Counted from the first letter of the stretch, positions 1 through 7,563 are shown. The stretch: DNA of 9,484 nt from an uncultured Chlorobiaceae bacterium (GCA_903874585.1 CAIQSY010000075.1:1-9484); one strand, 5' to 3'. Numbers and translations are program-made. The notes: generated by a model not told the origin, from the letters alone.

Positions 1-1599
1 GAGGTTTTTGCAGGTATGGGCGTGCTTTTTGGCGGCAGCTCCAAAAGCAGCGAAGGGTTGCGGCTTGGCAAAAAAAGTGAACGTGACCATCTCCACAAAG
101 AGCTTGCTGCACTTGAAGGCGGCATCAAAAAGGATGAGGAGTGGTTGCTGACGTTGCGTAACGAACTCGCCACGTTCAACAGCGCTGAACCGCGGCGGGA
201 GATTGAGCGGCTGGCGGCGGAACTTGGTGCGCTGGAAAAGAGCGCCGCACGTCTGGAGGCGGAAAAGGGCGGCATTGGCAAGGAGATTGCGCAGGCAGGT
301 GATGAAATTGCCACGCTGCTGCTGCAGAAACAGAGTTGCGAAGCTGACATCGAAAAGCTGCTGCCGGCGATCAGCAGCAGCGCTGCACAAGCGGCGGCAT
401 CGCGCGAAAAGATGTTTCAGTGGCAGGAGAAGCTCACGGCGCTTGAGGCTCGCCACCACCAGCTTGGGCGCGAAGTGCAGAGCCGCCAGAGCTTGTACAA
501 CGCTGCAATGCTGGAGCTGGAGAAGCTCAAAATCACCATGACGGCAGTGACCGAGAGTTGTACAACGCTGCAGAACGACATCAAAAATCTACAGGCTGAA
601 GGCGCGGCTGCCGAACGGCGGCAACGGAGTGAACGTGCAACATCCGAACGGCTGAAAACCGAGCTTGATGAGCTGCTGCAACGTGCCGCGATTGAGCAGC
701 AGTTGCTGCATGAGCTGGAGTCCGCGTATCGCGAATCCCAGGCGCAACACCATCAGGCGCAGACCACGTTGCGCGATTTTCGCCGCAAACATGACATCGG
801 CGTGCAACTGCTTACGGCGCTCAATCAGGAGCGCATCCAGCTTGAGCTTGCGCTCGACCACCTCTTTACCGCAGCTCAGCTCAAGCATCAGTGCGATATT
901 GCAACCATGTCTGCACCACAGCTTGAGCCGTCGTTCAACCGCACTACCGCCCAAGAGACGCTGGAGACGTTGACGAAACAGCGCGATCAGTTTGGCGCCG
1001 TCAATGAGCTGGCGCTTGAGGAGTACGAGGTGGAAAAAGAGCGGCTGGATTTTCTCAATGAGCAGAAAAATGACCTCATCAGCGCCGAACAACAGCTCCG
1101 CTCCACCATTGAGGAGATCAACAAAACCGCGCTGCAGAAGTTTGAAACCACCTTTCGTGAAGTGCGGAAAAACTTTATCACCATTTTTCGAGAACTCTTT
1201 GATCCTGAAGATGAGGTTGATTTGCTGATTCATCAGAGCGACGATCCGCTTGATGCGCACATTGAAATTGTTGCCAAACCGCGCGGCAAAAAGCCACTCT
1301 CCATTGAGCAGTTAAGTGGCGGCGAAAAAGCACTTACCGCGCTTTCGCTGCTCTTTGCCATCTATCTGGTGAAACCGAGTCCGTTCTGCATTCTCGACGA
1401 AGTTGATGCGCCGCTTGACGATGCCAACGTCACCCGTTTTATTAAACTTTTGAAAAAATTTGAGAATAACACTCAATTCATTATTGTTACGCACAATAAA
1501 AAAACCATGGCATCCTGCCAGGCACTCTACGGAGTCACCATGGAAGAGGAAGGGGTATCGCGGCTGATACCTGTACGGCTTGAAAAAACAATCGCTTAA
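1..1599 (+). CDS. smc: Chromosome segregation protein SMC, C-terminal half (partial at 5' end)
   Basis: SMC is the ATPase that, with ScpA and ScpB, compacts and segregates the bacterial chromosome. The reading frame is open to base 1, so the ATG at 16 is internal and the gene begins outside the window. The first codons (GVLFGGS followed by a basic GKKSERD stretch) match the exit from the hinge. Codons about 20–330 are a long Glu/Lys/Leu/Ala-rich coiled-coil arm. The C-terminal ABC half follows: signature motif LSGGEK (codons 438–443), Walker B FCILDE (462–467, Asp466 and catalytic Glu467), the D-loop APLDD, and the H-loop His498 in IIVTHNKKTM. The stop is TAA at 1597–1599. The N-terminal Walker A half lies upstream and cannot be seen. 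The HAD phosphatase gene starts 20 bases downstream. Identity is very secure from the C-terminal ATPase motifs. Confidence 0.96.
   Translation, partial: EVFAGMGVLFGGSSKSSEGLRLGKKSERDHLHKELAALEGGIKKDEEWLLTLRNELATFNSAEPRREIERLAAELGALEKSAARLEAEKGGIGKEIAQAGDEIATLLLQKQSCEADIEKLLPAISSSAAQAAASREKMFQWQEKLTALEARHHQLGREVQSRQSLYNAAMLELEKLKITMTAVTESCTTLQNDIKNLQAEGAAAERRQRSERATSERLKTELDELLQRAAIEQQLLHELESAYRESQAQHHQAQTTLRDFRRKHDIGVQLLTALNQERIQLELALDHLFTAAQLKHQCDIATMSAPQLEPSFNRTTAQETLETLTKQRDQFGAVNELALEEYEVEKERLDFLNEQKNDLISAEQQLRSTIEEINKTALQKFETTFREVRKNFITIFRELFDPEDEVDLLIHQSDDPLDAHIEIVAKPRGKKPLSIEQLSGGEKALTALSLLFAIYLVKPSPFCILDEVDAPLDDANVTRFIKLLKKFENNTQFIIVTHNKKTMASCQALYGVTMEEEGVSRLIPVRLEKTIA
493..572 (+). 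repeat. 15-base direct repeat pair inside smc
   Basis: The 15-mer TTGTACAACGCTGCA occurs exactly at 493–507 and again at 558–572, 65 bases apart. The spacing is not a multiple of three, so the copies are read in different frames (LYNAA versus part of SCTTLQ). They are therefore not a repeated protein motif. This may be chance or a small local duplication in coiled-coil sequence, where selection on exact residues is loose. Confidence 0.5.
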
Positions 1600-1619
1600 G
1601 CAACCCCTCGACACATCCT

Positions 1620-2321
1620 ATGCTGAAGAAACTGCTGTTATTTGATATTGATGGCACCCTGCTCAACATGAGCGCTATTAATCGCCGTATTCTCGTTGAT
1701 GCGCTGCTTGAGGTGTATGGAACCGCTGGAAGTGCCGAAACCTGCAACTTTGCCGGTAAAATGGATAGCCGCATTATCTACGAGATACTGCAAAGCAGTG
1801 AACTTTCAACTGCCGAGATTGCTGCAAAGTTTGAGCGTGCAAAACACACCTATATCGAGATGTTTCGCGCTGAGGCAACGGTTGCCGACGTGGTGATGAT
1901 GCCCGGCATTTACGAACTGCTCGACGAACTTTCGCGCCACTCCGAGCTGTTGCTGGGTCTGTTGACCGGCAACTTTGAGGGGTCGGGGCGCCATAAGCTG
2001 GAGTTGCCCGGCATTAATCATTACTTTCCCTTTGGCGCGTTTGCTGACGATGGAGACCATCGTAACGAGCTGCCACCCGTAGCGGTGCGCAAAGCCTATG
2101 AGCTTACAGGGCAGCACTTTTCCGATCACGATATTATTATTATTGGCGATACAGAGCACGACATCGCCTGCGCCAGAACGGTCAACGCCAAGTCAATTGC
2201 CGTTGCAACCGGCACCTATCCCGCGAATGAGCTGCAACGGCATCAGCCGCATGTGCTCTATAACGACTTGAGCCAGACCGACGTTGTGCTTGCTGAAATT
2301 CTCACATCTTCAATCAATTAA
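1620..2321 (+). CDS. HAD-superfamily hydrolase (phosphoglycolate phosphatase-like)
   Basis: This 233-aa protein is a haloacid-dehalogenase-type phosphatase, a Mg2+-dependent soluble enzyme that passes a phosphate through an aspartyl intermediate. Motif I is FDIDGTLL, with nucleophile Asp9 and acid/base Asp11. Motif II is LLTGN, with Thr116. Motif III is probably Lys158. Motif IV is IIIIGDTEHD, with metal ligands Asp177 and Asp181. A helical segment at about residues 17–95 fits the cap of subfamily I, to which phosphoglycolate phosphatase and beta-phosphoglucomutase belong. The sequence does not fix the substrate, so no symbol is given. The ATG at 1620 lies 20 bases after the smc stop, with no clear Shine-Dalgarno. 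The TAA ends 10 bases before the preferred nusB start, so one transcript is likely. The fold is certain and the exact substrate unknown. Confidence 0.88.
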   Translation: MLKKLLLFDIDGTLLNMSAINRRILVDALLEVYGTAGSAETCNFAGKMDSRIIYEILQSSELSTAEIAAKFERAKHTYIEMFRAEATVADVVMMPGIYELLDELSRHSELLLGLLTGNFEGSGRHKLELPGINHYFPFGAFADDGDHRNELPPVAVRKAYELTGQHFSDHDIIIIGDTEHDIACARTVNAKSIAVATGTYPANELQRHQPHVLYNDLSQTDVVLAEILTSSIN

Positions 2322-2331
2322 CTGCTCTTTT

Positions 2332-2847
2332 ATGAAGACCTACCGACGCCAAATCCGTGAAAAAATTTTGCAGGCGCTCTACACCATTGAAATACGGGAT
2401 ACCGATATAGATTCCGCTGCCGGCTGGCTTTTGACCGAAGAGATTCTCGCCGATGCTAATGCCATGAAATTTTTCACTATGCTGCTGAACAACATCAAGG
2501 AGCACAAAGATGAAATGGACAGTTACATTGTCAAGCACACCTTTAACTGGGATATGAGCCGCATTGCGATTATTGATAAAAACATTATTCGTATGGCGTT
2601 AACGGAAATTCTCTACTGCGAGGATATTCCGCCGAAAGTCTCGATTAACGAAGCTATTGAGATTGCCAAAAAATTCAACAGCACCGACAAAAGCAGCAAG
2701 TTTGTGAATGGTATTCTTGATGCCATTTTTAACGACCTCAAAGCTGAAGGAAAAGTGCATAAGAATGGACGCGGCTTGATTGATCAGTCGGTTATCAAAA
2801 TTGCTAAAAGCGAGCCGATTGCCGATGAAACCGATAGCGAGTCTTGA
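2332..2847 (+). CDS. nusB: Transcription antitermination factor NusB
   Basis: NusB binds boxA RNA together with NusE (ribosomal protein S10) and prevents premature termination in rRNA operons. The 171-aa product is all-helical with the family's landmarks. The N-terminus has RRQIREKILQALY (residues 5–17). The middle has FNWDMSRIAIIDKNIIRMALTEIL (from about 71), and IPPKVSINEAIEIAKKF (99–115) is followed by STDKSSKFVNGILD. I chose ATG 2332 because the motif RR-IREKILQALY sits close to the N-terminus in the family. The longer TTG start at 2284 would overlap the HAD gene and add an unrelated leader. About 30 extra residues after 137, ending in an acidic ETDSES, make it longer than the roughly 140-aa E. 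coli protein. nth follows within 20 bases. Confidence 0.95.
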   Translation: MKTYRRQIREKILQALYTIEIRDTDIDSAAGWLLTEEILADANAMKFFTMLLNNIKEHKDEMDSYIVKHTFNWDMSRIAIIDKNIIRMALTEILYCEDIPPKVSINEAIEIAKKFNSTDKSSKFVNGILDAIFNDLKAEGKVHKNGRGLIDQSVIKIAKSEPIADETDSES

Positions 2848-2865
2848 AATGTGGAGCTGTTGACC

Positions 2866-3501
2866 ATGACCCCCAAAAAGAAAATTGTTGTCCTGAACGA
2901 TGTGCTGAGCCAAAGCTATCCGCATCCCAAAAGCGAGCTTGAGTACATCAGCCCGTTTCAGTTGCTGATTGCCACTATTCTTGCGGCACAGTCCACCGAC
3001 AAGCAGGTGAACGTTATTACCCGCAAGCTCTTTCAGCGCGCGCCGGATGCCGAGAGCATGAGCGTGATGGAGCTTGATGAGGTGAAGGAGTTTGTGCGTT
3101 CCATCAACTACTTCAACAACAAGGCGAAAAACATCCTCGACGTGAGCCGCATCCTGATGGAGCGTTATCAGGGCGAGGTTCCCGCCAATCGCGAAGCGCT
3201 TGAAAGCCTGCCGGGCGTTGGTCGCAAAACAGCAAACGTTGTGCTCGGCAACGCCTTCGGTCAGCCGGTGATGCCGGTGGATACGCACGTCCACCGTGTT
3301 TCAAACAGAATCGGTCTTGTTACAACAACAAAGGTTGAGCAGACGGAAAATGCCCTGATGGCGATTATCCCCGAAGCGTGGGTGATTGATTTTCACCACT
3401 ATCTTTTACTGCACGGCCGCTACACCTGCAAAGCAAAAAAGCCCGAGTGCGGAAAATGTCCCGTCAGCCACATCTGCGATTATCCCGACAAGCAGGGCTG
3501 A
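2866..3501 (+). CDS. nth: Endonuclease III (DNA glycosylase/AP lyase)
   Basis: Nth removes oxidised pyrimidines and cleaves the resulting abasic site in base-excision repair. The helix-hairpin-helix LPGVGRKTANVVL carries catalytic Lys121, and VDTHVHR carries catalytic Asp139. The C-terminal [4Fe-4S] loop has exact C-X6-C-X2-C-X5-C spacing (Cys188, 195, 198, 204). A GTG at 2851 would give 216 aa. I prefer ATG 2866, because GGAG at 2853–2856 is then a well-placed ribosome-binding site and the protein becomes 211 aa, the E. coli length. From that start, the two catalytic residues and the four cysteines are each one higher than the E. coli numbers known to me (120, 138, 187, 194, 197, 203). The gene appears to be the last in the smc cluster. 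Confidence 0.96.
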   Translation: MTPKKKIVVLNDVLSQSYPHPKSELEYISPFQLLIATILAAQSTDKQVNVITRKLFQRAPDAESMSVMELDEVKEFVRSINYFNNKAKNILDVSRILMERYQGEVPANREALESLPGVGRKTANVVLGNAFGQPVMPVDTHVHRVSNRIGLVTTTKVEQTENALMAIIPEAWVIDFHHYLLLHGRYTCKAKKPECGKCPVSHICDYPDKQG

Positions 3502-3513
3502 CGGGGTGGGCAT

Positions 3514-4072
3514 TCATCTTCGATTGTAAGGGCTGTTCGCGAACAGCCCCCGACGTGCGTCAGAAAAACCGATAAAATATGAACAATGATCAGGAGGCAA
3601 CGGTACGGTGTACCGTGGTCGTAGAAAATCGACGCAAATCCATCCGTCTTCACGCGTATGATTATGATCAGGGGTTACTGACCGACATTTGTCGAGCAAC
3701 CTGTAAAACAGTCCTTCATAGATTTGGTGTGGGCGGTTTTTCATAGCGTCAGACAAGGTACTTCGTTTCATGTATTCCAGACCGAGGTGGTACCATTTCT
3801 GAGTATGGACGCCAAGGCTTGTTTGAATGCCTCGCAGACTGTCATGACCGCCAATCTGCTCATATAAAAAAGGTTATCAACTGTTGCCAGTCCGTATAAT
3901 ACTTCGTGTAGTGGTTGCTTTGGTGCTGCTTTTCGAGTTTCTCAAATTCGTATCTCGGAAAAATCTTTACCAAATCGCCGAGCATCGTTGTAACTTGCTT
4001 CATGGTCTGGAACTCTTTGTGTATGGTGCTGATATCAAAGGTTTGGTCACTTTTAATATCGCCGTTTCTCAA
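3514..4072 (-). pseudogene. Decayed IS4-family (DUF4372-type) transposase, N-terminal part only
   Basis: Reading leftwards from ATG 4003 (or TTG 4072), the first frame gives MLGDLVKIFPRYEFEKLEKQ and then KYYTDWQQLITFF, the usual opening of IS4-type transposases with a DUF4372 N-terminus. It stops at 3860–3862. The adjacent frame at once continues the same protein: YEQIGGHDSLRGIQTSLG, then KWYHLGLEYMKRSTLSDA, then RPHQIYEGLFYRLLDKCR. Dropping one base from the A6 run at 3866–3871 (T6 on the coding strand) joins the frames as LITFLYEQIGGHD, so this is a single-base frameshift. Family-like sequence fades at about 3655. A third frame near 3600–3640 has a patch reading FSTTTVHRTVA that might be a trace of the catalytic-core start, but this is weak. 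The DDE core and about 250 further residues are missing, so the remnant cannot transpose. Confidence 0.82.
3530..3549. repeat. 20-base perfect palindrome after nth
   Basis: GGGCTGTTCGCGAACAGCCC is its own reverse complement and starts 29 bases after the nth stop. As RNA it could form a stem of about 8 bp with a tight loop. Neither strand has a T-run following it, so it does not look like a classical intrinsic terminator. It could be a protein-binding site, a dispersed palindromic repeat, a weak 3' processing hairpin, or a mark left at the edge of the adjacent transposon remnant. The sequence is certain and the role is open. Confidence 0.8.
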
Positions 4073-4197
4073 GTGTTTTTCAGAACTTCTTTATTTTTTT
4101 ACCGGGCACTACTGAAATAATATCAATAAATCAGTAAAAAAATGAAATAAACATCTGTTAATTTCTGAATTATAAAAACGCAGAGGGAGAATCGCCA
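4073..4197 (+). promoter_or_regulatory. AT-rich upstream region and ribosome-binding site of the CHAT cassette
   Basis: The stretch between the transposase remnant and the first cassette gene is AT-rich. GAGGGAG at about 4183–4189 is a good Shine-Dalgarno for ATG 4198 and is too far from the in-frame ATG at 4204. A TATAAA at 4171–4176 could serve as a -10 element, but I see no convincing -35 at 17 bases. Closer to the transposase, ACCGGGCACTACTG at 4101–4114 is preceded by a T-run and could be an outer end of the former insertion sequence. No second copy is visible in the window to prove it. Confidence 0.4.
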
Positions 4198-4971
4198 ATG
4201 ACAATGGAGCCGTTAAAACTGATACCAGCAACGATCCCCGAATGGGATGACGTTGATGAGATGGAGTATGTGCTCTCATCTGAAGTGGTGGAAAAAGCTG
4301 ATGAAGCGGAATGCAAAAAAATGCTCGACGCGGTGCGGCTTGAATTTCCTAAGGTTGATGATTTACCGCACGTCAAGCTGCTTCAGTATGCGCAGCAACA
4401 CGAAACGCCTCTGTCCGAGATTCTTCCAGCTGATATCGAGCACTATGATTTTTATCTTGTTGAACTGCCCATTAATATTCTGACTCCAAACCAACGTCTT
4501 ACTCGTCTGCGAGTAACGCTCACTCTGGAACTGCAGAATCAGCAATCCGCAAATACTGTTGCTTATGATCTTTTCCCGAAAGACCAGACCGATGTCAAAG
4601 AGATTATGAATGGAGGTGTCAAACTCGATCTTTCACAAGCCCTCAAGTTTGTGCTTAACGCGGGTGGAGCCGGACCAGCAACGGCGCTGGCTGATGCCCT
4701 TGACATCAAAATTGAAATTCCTTTAAAATGGACAAGCGCAACCACCACCATTAAAACCACGGACAGGCTGTCCAATCCTGTTGAATGGGACATTACCGAC
4801 AACGCTATTCAAAATGGGTTCACCGGATACGTTATCATCCAGGCGCCAAAAGATGCTGAAGTCTCCATTGCTGCCGAGCTTGTTGGCGAACTGAGAAAAA
4901 CCGGGCTGCTGGGAAAAATCCTGAAAGTCCGATACAGGACAGATGCACGCAACTATCTTCTCAGGAGGTAA
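4198..4971 (+). CDS. Hypothetical protein, partner of the CHAT protease
   Basis: I do not recognise the family of this 257-aa protein. Residues 1–80 are acidic and mostly helical (DDVDEMEYV, VVEKADEAECKKMLDAV). From about residue 83 the sequence alternates in a beta-rich pattern: FYLVELPINIL, RLRVTLTLEL, VAYDLFPKD, KIEIPLKW, GYVIIQAPKDAEVSIAAEL and ILKVRYRT. A small-residue segment, LNAGGAGPATALADAL (153–168), sits between strands. There is no signal peptide or clear membrane helix, and the end is basic (YRTDARNYLLRR). AGGAGG in its last two codons is the ribosome-binding site of the protease gene, and only three bases separate stop and start. The pair is thus one translational unit. A role as protease substrate, sensor or effector is inferred from this linkage. 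The size is near that of bacterial gasdermins, but I see no N-terminal cysteine (the first is Cys39) or other support for that identity. Confidence 0.85.
   Translation: MTMEPLKLIPATIPEWDDVDEMEYVLSSEVVEKADEAECKKMLDAVRLEFPKVDDLPHVKLLQYAQQHETPLSEILPADIEHYDFYLVELPINILTPNQRLTRLRVTLTLELQNQQSANTVAYDLFPKDQTDVKEIMNGGVKLDLSQALKFVLNAGGAGPATALADALDIKIEIPLKWTSATTTIKTTDRLSNPVEWDITDNAIQNGFTGYVIIQAPKDAEVSIAAELVGELRKTGLLGKILKVRYRTDARNYLLRR
4963..4968 (+). promoter_or_regulatory. Shine-Dalgarno of the CHAT gene inside the upstream coding end
   Basis: A full consensus AGGAGG lies six bases before ATG 4975. It doubles as the last two Arg codons of the upstream gene, immediately before its TAA. Ribosomes finishing the first gene are well placed to restart on the second, so the two proteins are probably made in linked amounts. 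Confidence 0.9.
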
Positions 4972-4974
4972 CCC

Positions 4975-7563
4975 ATGATCGCCTATCGACCACCAACTAG
5001 TGAAGGGCTCAATCCGGCGCAACGGGACGCCGTGCAGGAAATCAACTCGATTCTGACAGAGAATGAGTTCAACCAGAGTAAGCTGAACCCTGTTTATCCG
5101 GATCTGGTAAAGATCATGACAGATGCATGCCCGACTGAAGAAGCGGAAAGCAACATGATTCAGGAAATAGACAGGTATGTGCGCTGGACGCGTTTACCGG
5201 GCTACTATCTCGCTCACATCTTTCAGCTATCCCTCCAGCAGTCGAATTCCGATAATTTTATCATAGCATGCCGGCTCTATGCAGATGCTCAGATCAATCT
5301 CAACGAAGACCTGGCTTTATCCTCTCTTGAAAATGGCTTCATTCCTCTTGCCAAGGCGCTTAACAAGCATGATAAAAACCCGTTACAGTCTATCGCCAAT
5401 GATTTTTTCCAGCACCTCCAGCTTGTGTATAACTACTATCGGCGGTGGTATTCATCCCTCTCTTACACTGCAATCAATCCACTAACCGAACATCTTTATA
5501 CGTCAAAAACTTTTATTGATCTCAGAATCGCTTTTTTGGAGATCGACAAACCTGAACTCCAGCTCTTTGCGGATGATTACCTGAACATCATCGACCGATG
5601 TGGGGAATCAGAAGATCATTTCAGCCGAATCGTTGCGCGACGCTTTCTTGGTTATCTTTACCAAAGAACAAATGAGTGGGATAATGCCGGTGAACAGTAC
5701 CGACTTGGCTTAGAAGAGGCTCAAGCAGTATCCTTGGAAACAGAGATAGGTCATTTCCACCGTCTTTACGGCTACGCGTTGATCAAAACAGGTCAATTGG
5801 ACAAAGCTGTTGAACAGTTTGAAAAGGCATGCGCTTTTGAGTCACATCCTCTCTTCGGCTACTGGCATGCGCTTTCTTTGCGTGAGCTTGGTGATGCGAA
5901 ATTAAAACGGGCTCTACGCAACGGTAATCAGGAGACTTTTCTTTCTGAGATCGAGTCGGCATTACAGGCATATCAAACCGGACGCTCTGGTTTTGAAGCA
6001 TCTGTTGGTATGGGAGTACTCCCAGTAGCCCGCGCAGTAAAACAGCAAATGTTTCGTTCCTATACCGGCAATGTGCTGCAAGCATTACAACTGCAATTGC
6101 TTCAACCCTCTAACGGTAATGGAATTAAGGCACCAACGCTGCTCTTCAATATTAAAAACAGACTTTCAGAAATTGAAGCGGCTGGACCGCGTTATGCAAC
6201 TGAACTTGTTGCAGAAGGCAAGGCAATCATTAACTTTTCCTGTGTCGATCAGAAAAACTACCGGCAAGCACGGGCAATTTTTCATGAGGATCTTGGAGCG
6301 TTGAACAAAACTGGTACTCCTGCTCAGGACTTTGAGAAATACCTTGACTCCATCATGCAAAACCGCCAGATGCGGAGGTTGTATATGGAGAAACGGATTG
6401 CATTAACTTCACCCATAACGCACGCACAGCTCAGCGATGAAATTGCGGAAAAAATTATGGCATTGCAGTTACCCAATACACTCTTCCTGCTTTTTTATAT
6501 AGACAGAAACCGGATATTTGCCACACTGCTCGATTTTGACGCGAGAGATTTACATAACATTGAGTGCTTTTATGATGAGCTGGAGTTGCAAACCTGCCAC
6601 GAAGCGTATAAGACCGCCCTTCGGGAGTCCGTCTATCTGCCGGCTCCAAGTGTGGGGGTAATTCTGGCCCTAGACAAGTTGCTGGAATATTATGATGTAT
6701 TGTTCACTCCACTGCTGGAGCCTTTCCTTCCCTACCTGCAGGGGAAACATCTCAAGATTTTTCCGAGACTGTTCCTCAACGATGTTCCATTGCATGCCGT
6801 ATCGATAAAAGGAAAGCCGCTGCATGACTATTGCCGGGTAAGTTATGCGCAGACACTCGGGTTATTGCTGCAGGTACACCAGAAAAACGACGAACCTTCA
6901 GCAAGAACCTTGACCATAATCTGTGATGACAAGGGCGCTCCTCGATACCAGGGCACAATCCGGCATGTCCATGACGCGTACGGCGAGAGGCTGCACACCT
7001 ACAGTAATCCATCTTGGCAGGATTTCGCGACTGCAATCGCCAGTGATCGACCAACCGATCTCTTTTTTGCATGTCACGGGCAGTACAATCCCGACAACCC
7101 GAAAGAGAGTTCTCTGTTCCCTCAAACACCTGAAGCGATATCATTTTCCCGTCTTTTTTCCGAACTCAATCTGAAGGAATGCCAATGTGTAACCCTGGGT
7201 GCATGCGAAAGTGGACTGGGACGTACCATGGTAACCGCTGAATATCTTGGTCTGCCAATCGCATTTCTTGCCGCAGGTGTTCGTTATGTAATCGGCAGTT
7301 TGTGGAAAGTAAATCAGCTTGCTGCAGCAATCCTTTTGAGCCACCATTACGAGTTGCTGGATCAAGGAAAGTTTTCGGTACCGGTTGCGCTGAATGAGGC
7401 ACAACGAACCCTCAAGCAGATGTCTCGTGATCAGGTGAGTACCTGGATCAATGCAAATATCCCTGAGCAGGCAGAACGATTACGCGGAATTAAAAATTTC
7501 GAAGAAGTCCCGTTCAAGCACCCCTATTACTGGGCAGGATTCTACGTTACCGGAGATGTGTGA
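4975..7563 (+). CDS. TPR-containing CHAT-domain protease
   Basis: The product is an 862-aa cytoplasmic protein without signal peptide or membrane segments. Residues 1–215 are helical and of unknown family. Two TPR-like helical hairpins follow at about 216–249 (RFLGYLYQRTNEWDNAGEQY) and 257–290 (LYGYALIKTGQLDKAVEQF), with more helices to about 490. The CHAT domain (caspase-HetF associated with TPRs) spans about 495–862. It shows the opening strands LFLLFYIDRNRIFATLLDF, the PRLFLNDVPLHAV element, catalytic His701 in FFACHGQY, catalytic Cys744 in LGACESGLG, the AAGVRYVIGSLWKVN strand-turn, and the closing PYYWAGFYVTG. Both dyad residues are present, so activity is expected. Known relatives include separase-like and Craspase TPR-CHAT proteases, which are activated by binding events and cut neighbouring-gene products. 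No gRAMP or CRISPR gene is seen here. The start is fixed by the AGGAGG at 4963. Target and trigger are unknown. Confidence 0.93.
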   Translation: MIAYRPPTSEGLNPAQRDAVQEINSILTENEFNQSKLNPVYPDLVKIMTDACPTEEAESNMIQEIDRYVRWTRLPGYYLAHIFQLSLQQSNSDNFIIACRLYADAQINLNEDLALSSLENGFIPLAKALNKHDKNPLQSIANDFFQHLQLVYNYYRRWYSSLSYTAINPLTEHLYTSKTFIDLRIAFLEIDKPELQLFADDYLNIIDRCGESEDHFSRIVARRFLGYLYQRTNEWDNAGEQYRLGLEEAQAVSLETEIGHFHRLYGYALIKTGQLDKAVEQFEKACAFESHPLFGYWHALSLRELGDAKLKRALRNGNQETFLSEIESALQAYQTGRSGFEASVGMGVLPVARAVKQQMFRSYTGNVLQALQLQLLQPSNGNGIKAPTLLFNIKNRLSEIEAAGPRYATELVAEGKAIINFSCVDQKNYRQARAIFHEDLGALNKTGTPAQDFEKYLDSIMQNRQMRRLYMEKRIALTSPITHAQLSDEIAEKIMALQLPNTLFLLFYIDRNRIFATLLDFDARDLHNIECFYDELELQTCHEAYKTALRESVYLPAPSVGVILALDKLLEYYDVLFTPLLEPFLPYLQGKHLKIFPRLFLNDVPLHAVSIKGKPLHDYCRVSYAQTLGLLLQVHQKNDEPSARTLTIICDDKGAPRYQGTIRHVHDAYGERLHTYSNPSWQDFATAIASDRPTDLFFACHGQYNPDNPKESSLFPQTPEAISFSRLFSELNLKECQCVTLGACESGLGRTMVTAEYLGLPIAFLAAGVRYVIGSLWKVNQLAAAILLSHHYELLDQGKFSVPVALNEAQRTLKQMSRDQVSTWINANIPEQAERLRGIKNFEEVPFKHPYYWAGFYVTGDV

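Noticed and set aside
589..1260. 223-aa minus-strand ORF opposite smc
   Set aside because: Antisense shadow of a clear SMC coiled-coil coding frame; its product has no recognisable family.
16..1599. ATG at 16 as a true gene start
   Set aside because: The SMC frame is open upstream to the window edge, and the residues before it continue the hinge sequence.
2599..3294. 231-aa minus-strand ORF opposite nusB and nth
   Set aside because: It spans two certain genes on the other strand and is explained by their codon bias.
3864..3872. Programmed -1 ribosomal frameshift in the transposase
   Set aside because: The downstream frame requires a +1 shift, and the rest of the gene is missing anyway.
3884..4120. 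Plus-strand ORFs across the transposase remnant
   Set aside because: The opposite strand reads as a known transposase family, while these hydrophobic products look like its reverse complement.
4198..4971. Bacterial gasdermin as identity of the CHAT partner
   Set aside because: Length and linkage to a caspase-like protease would fit, but there is no N-terminal cysteine for acylation and no recognisable gasdermin sequence pattern.
4198..7563. Craspase (gRAMP with TPR-CHAT) or other CRISPR-linked system
   Set aside because: No CRISPR repeats, gRAMP or Csx30/31-like genes are visible in the window.
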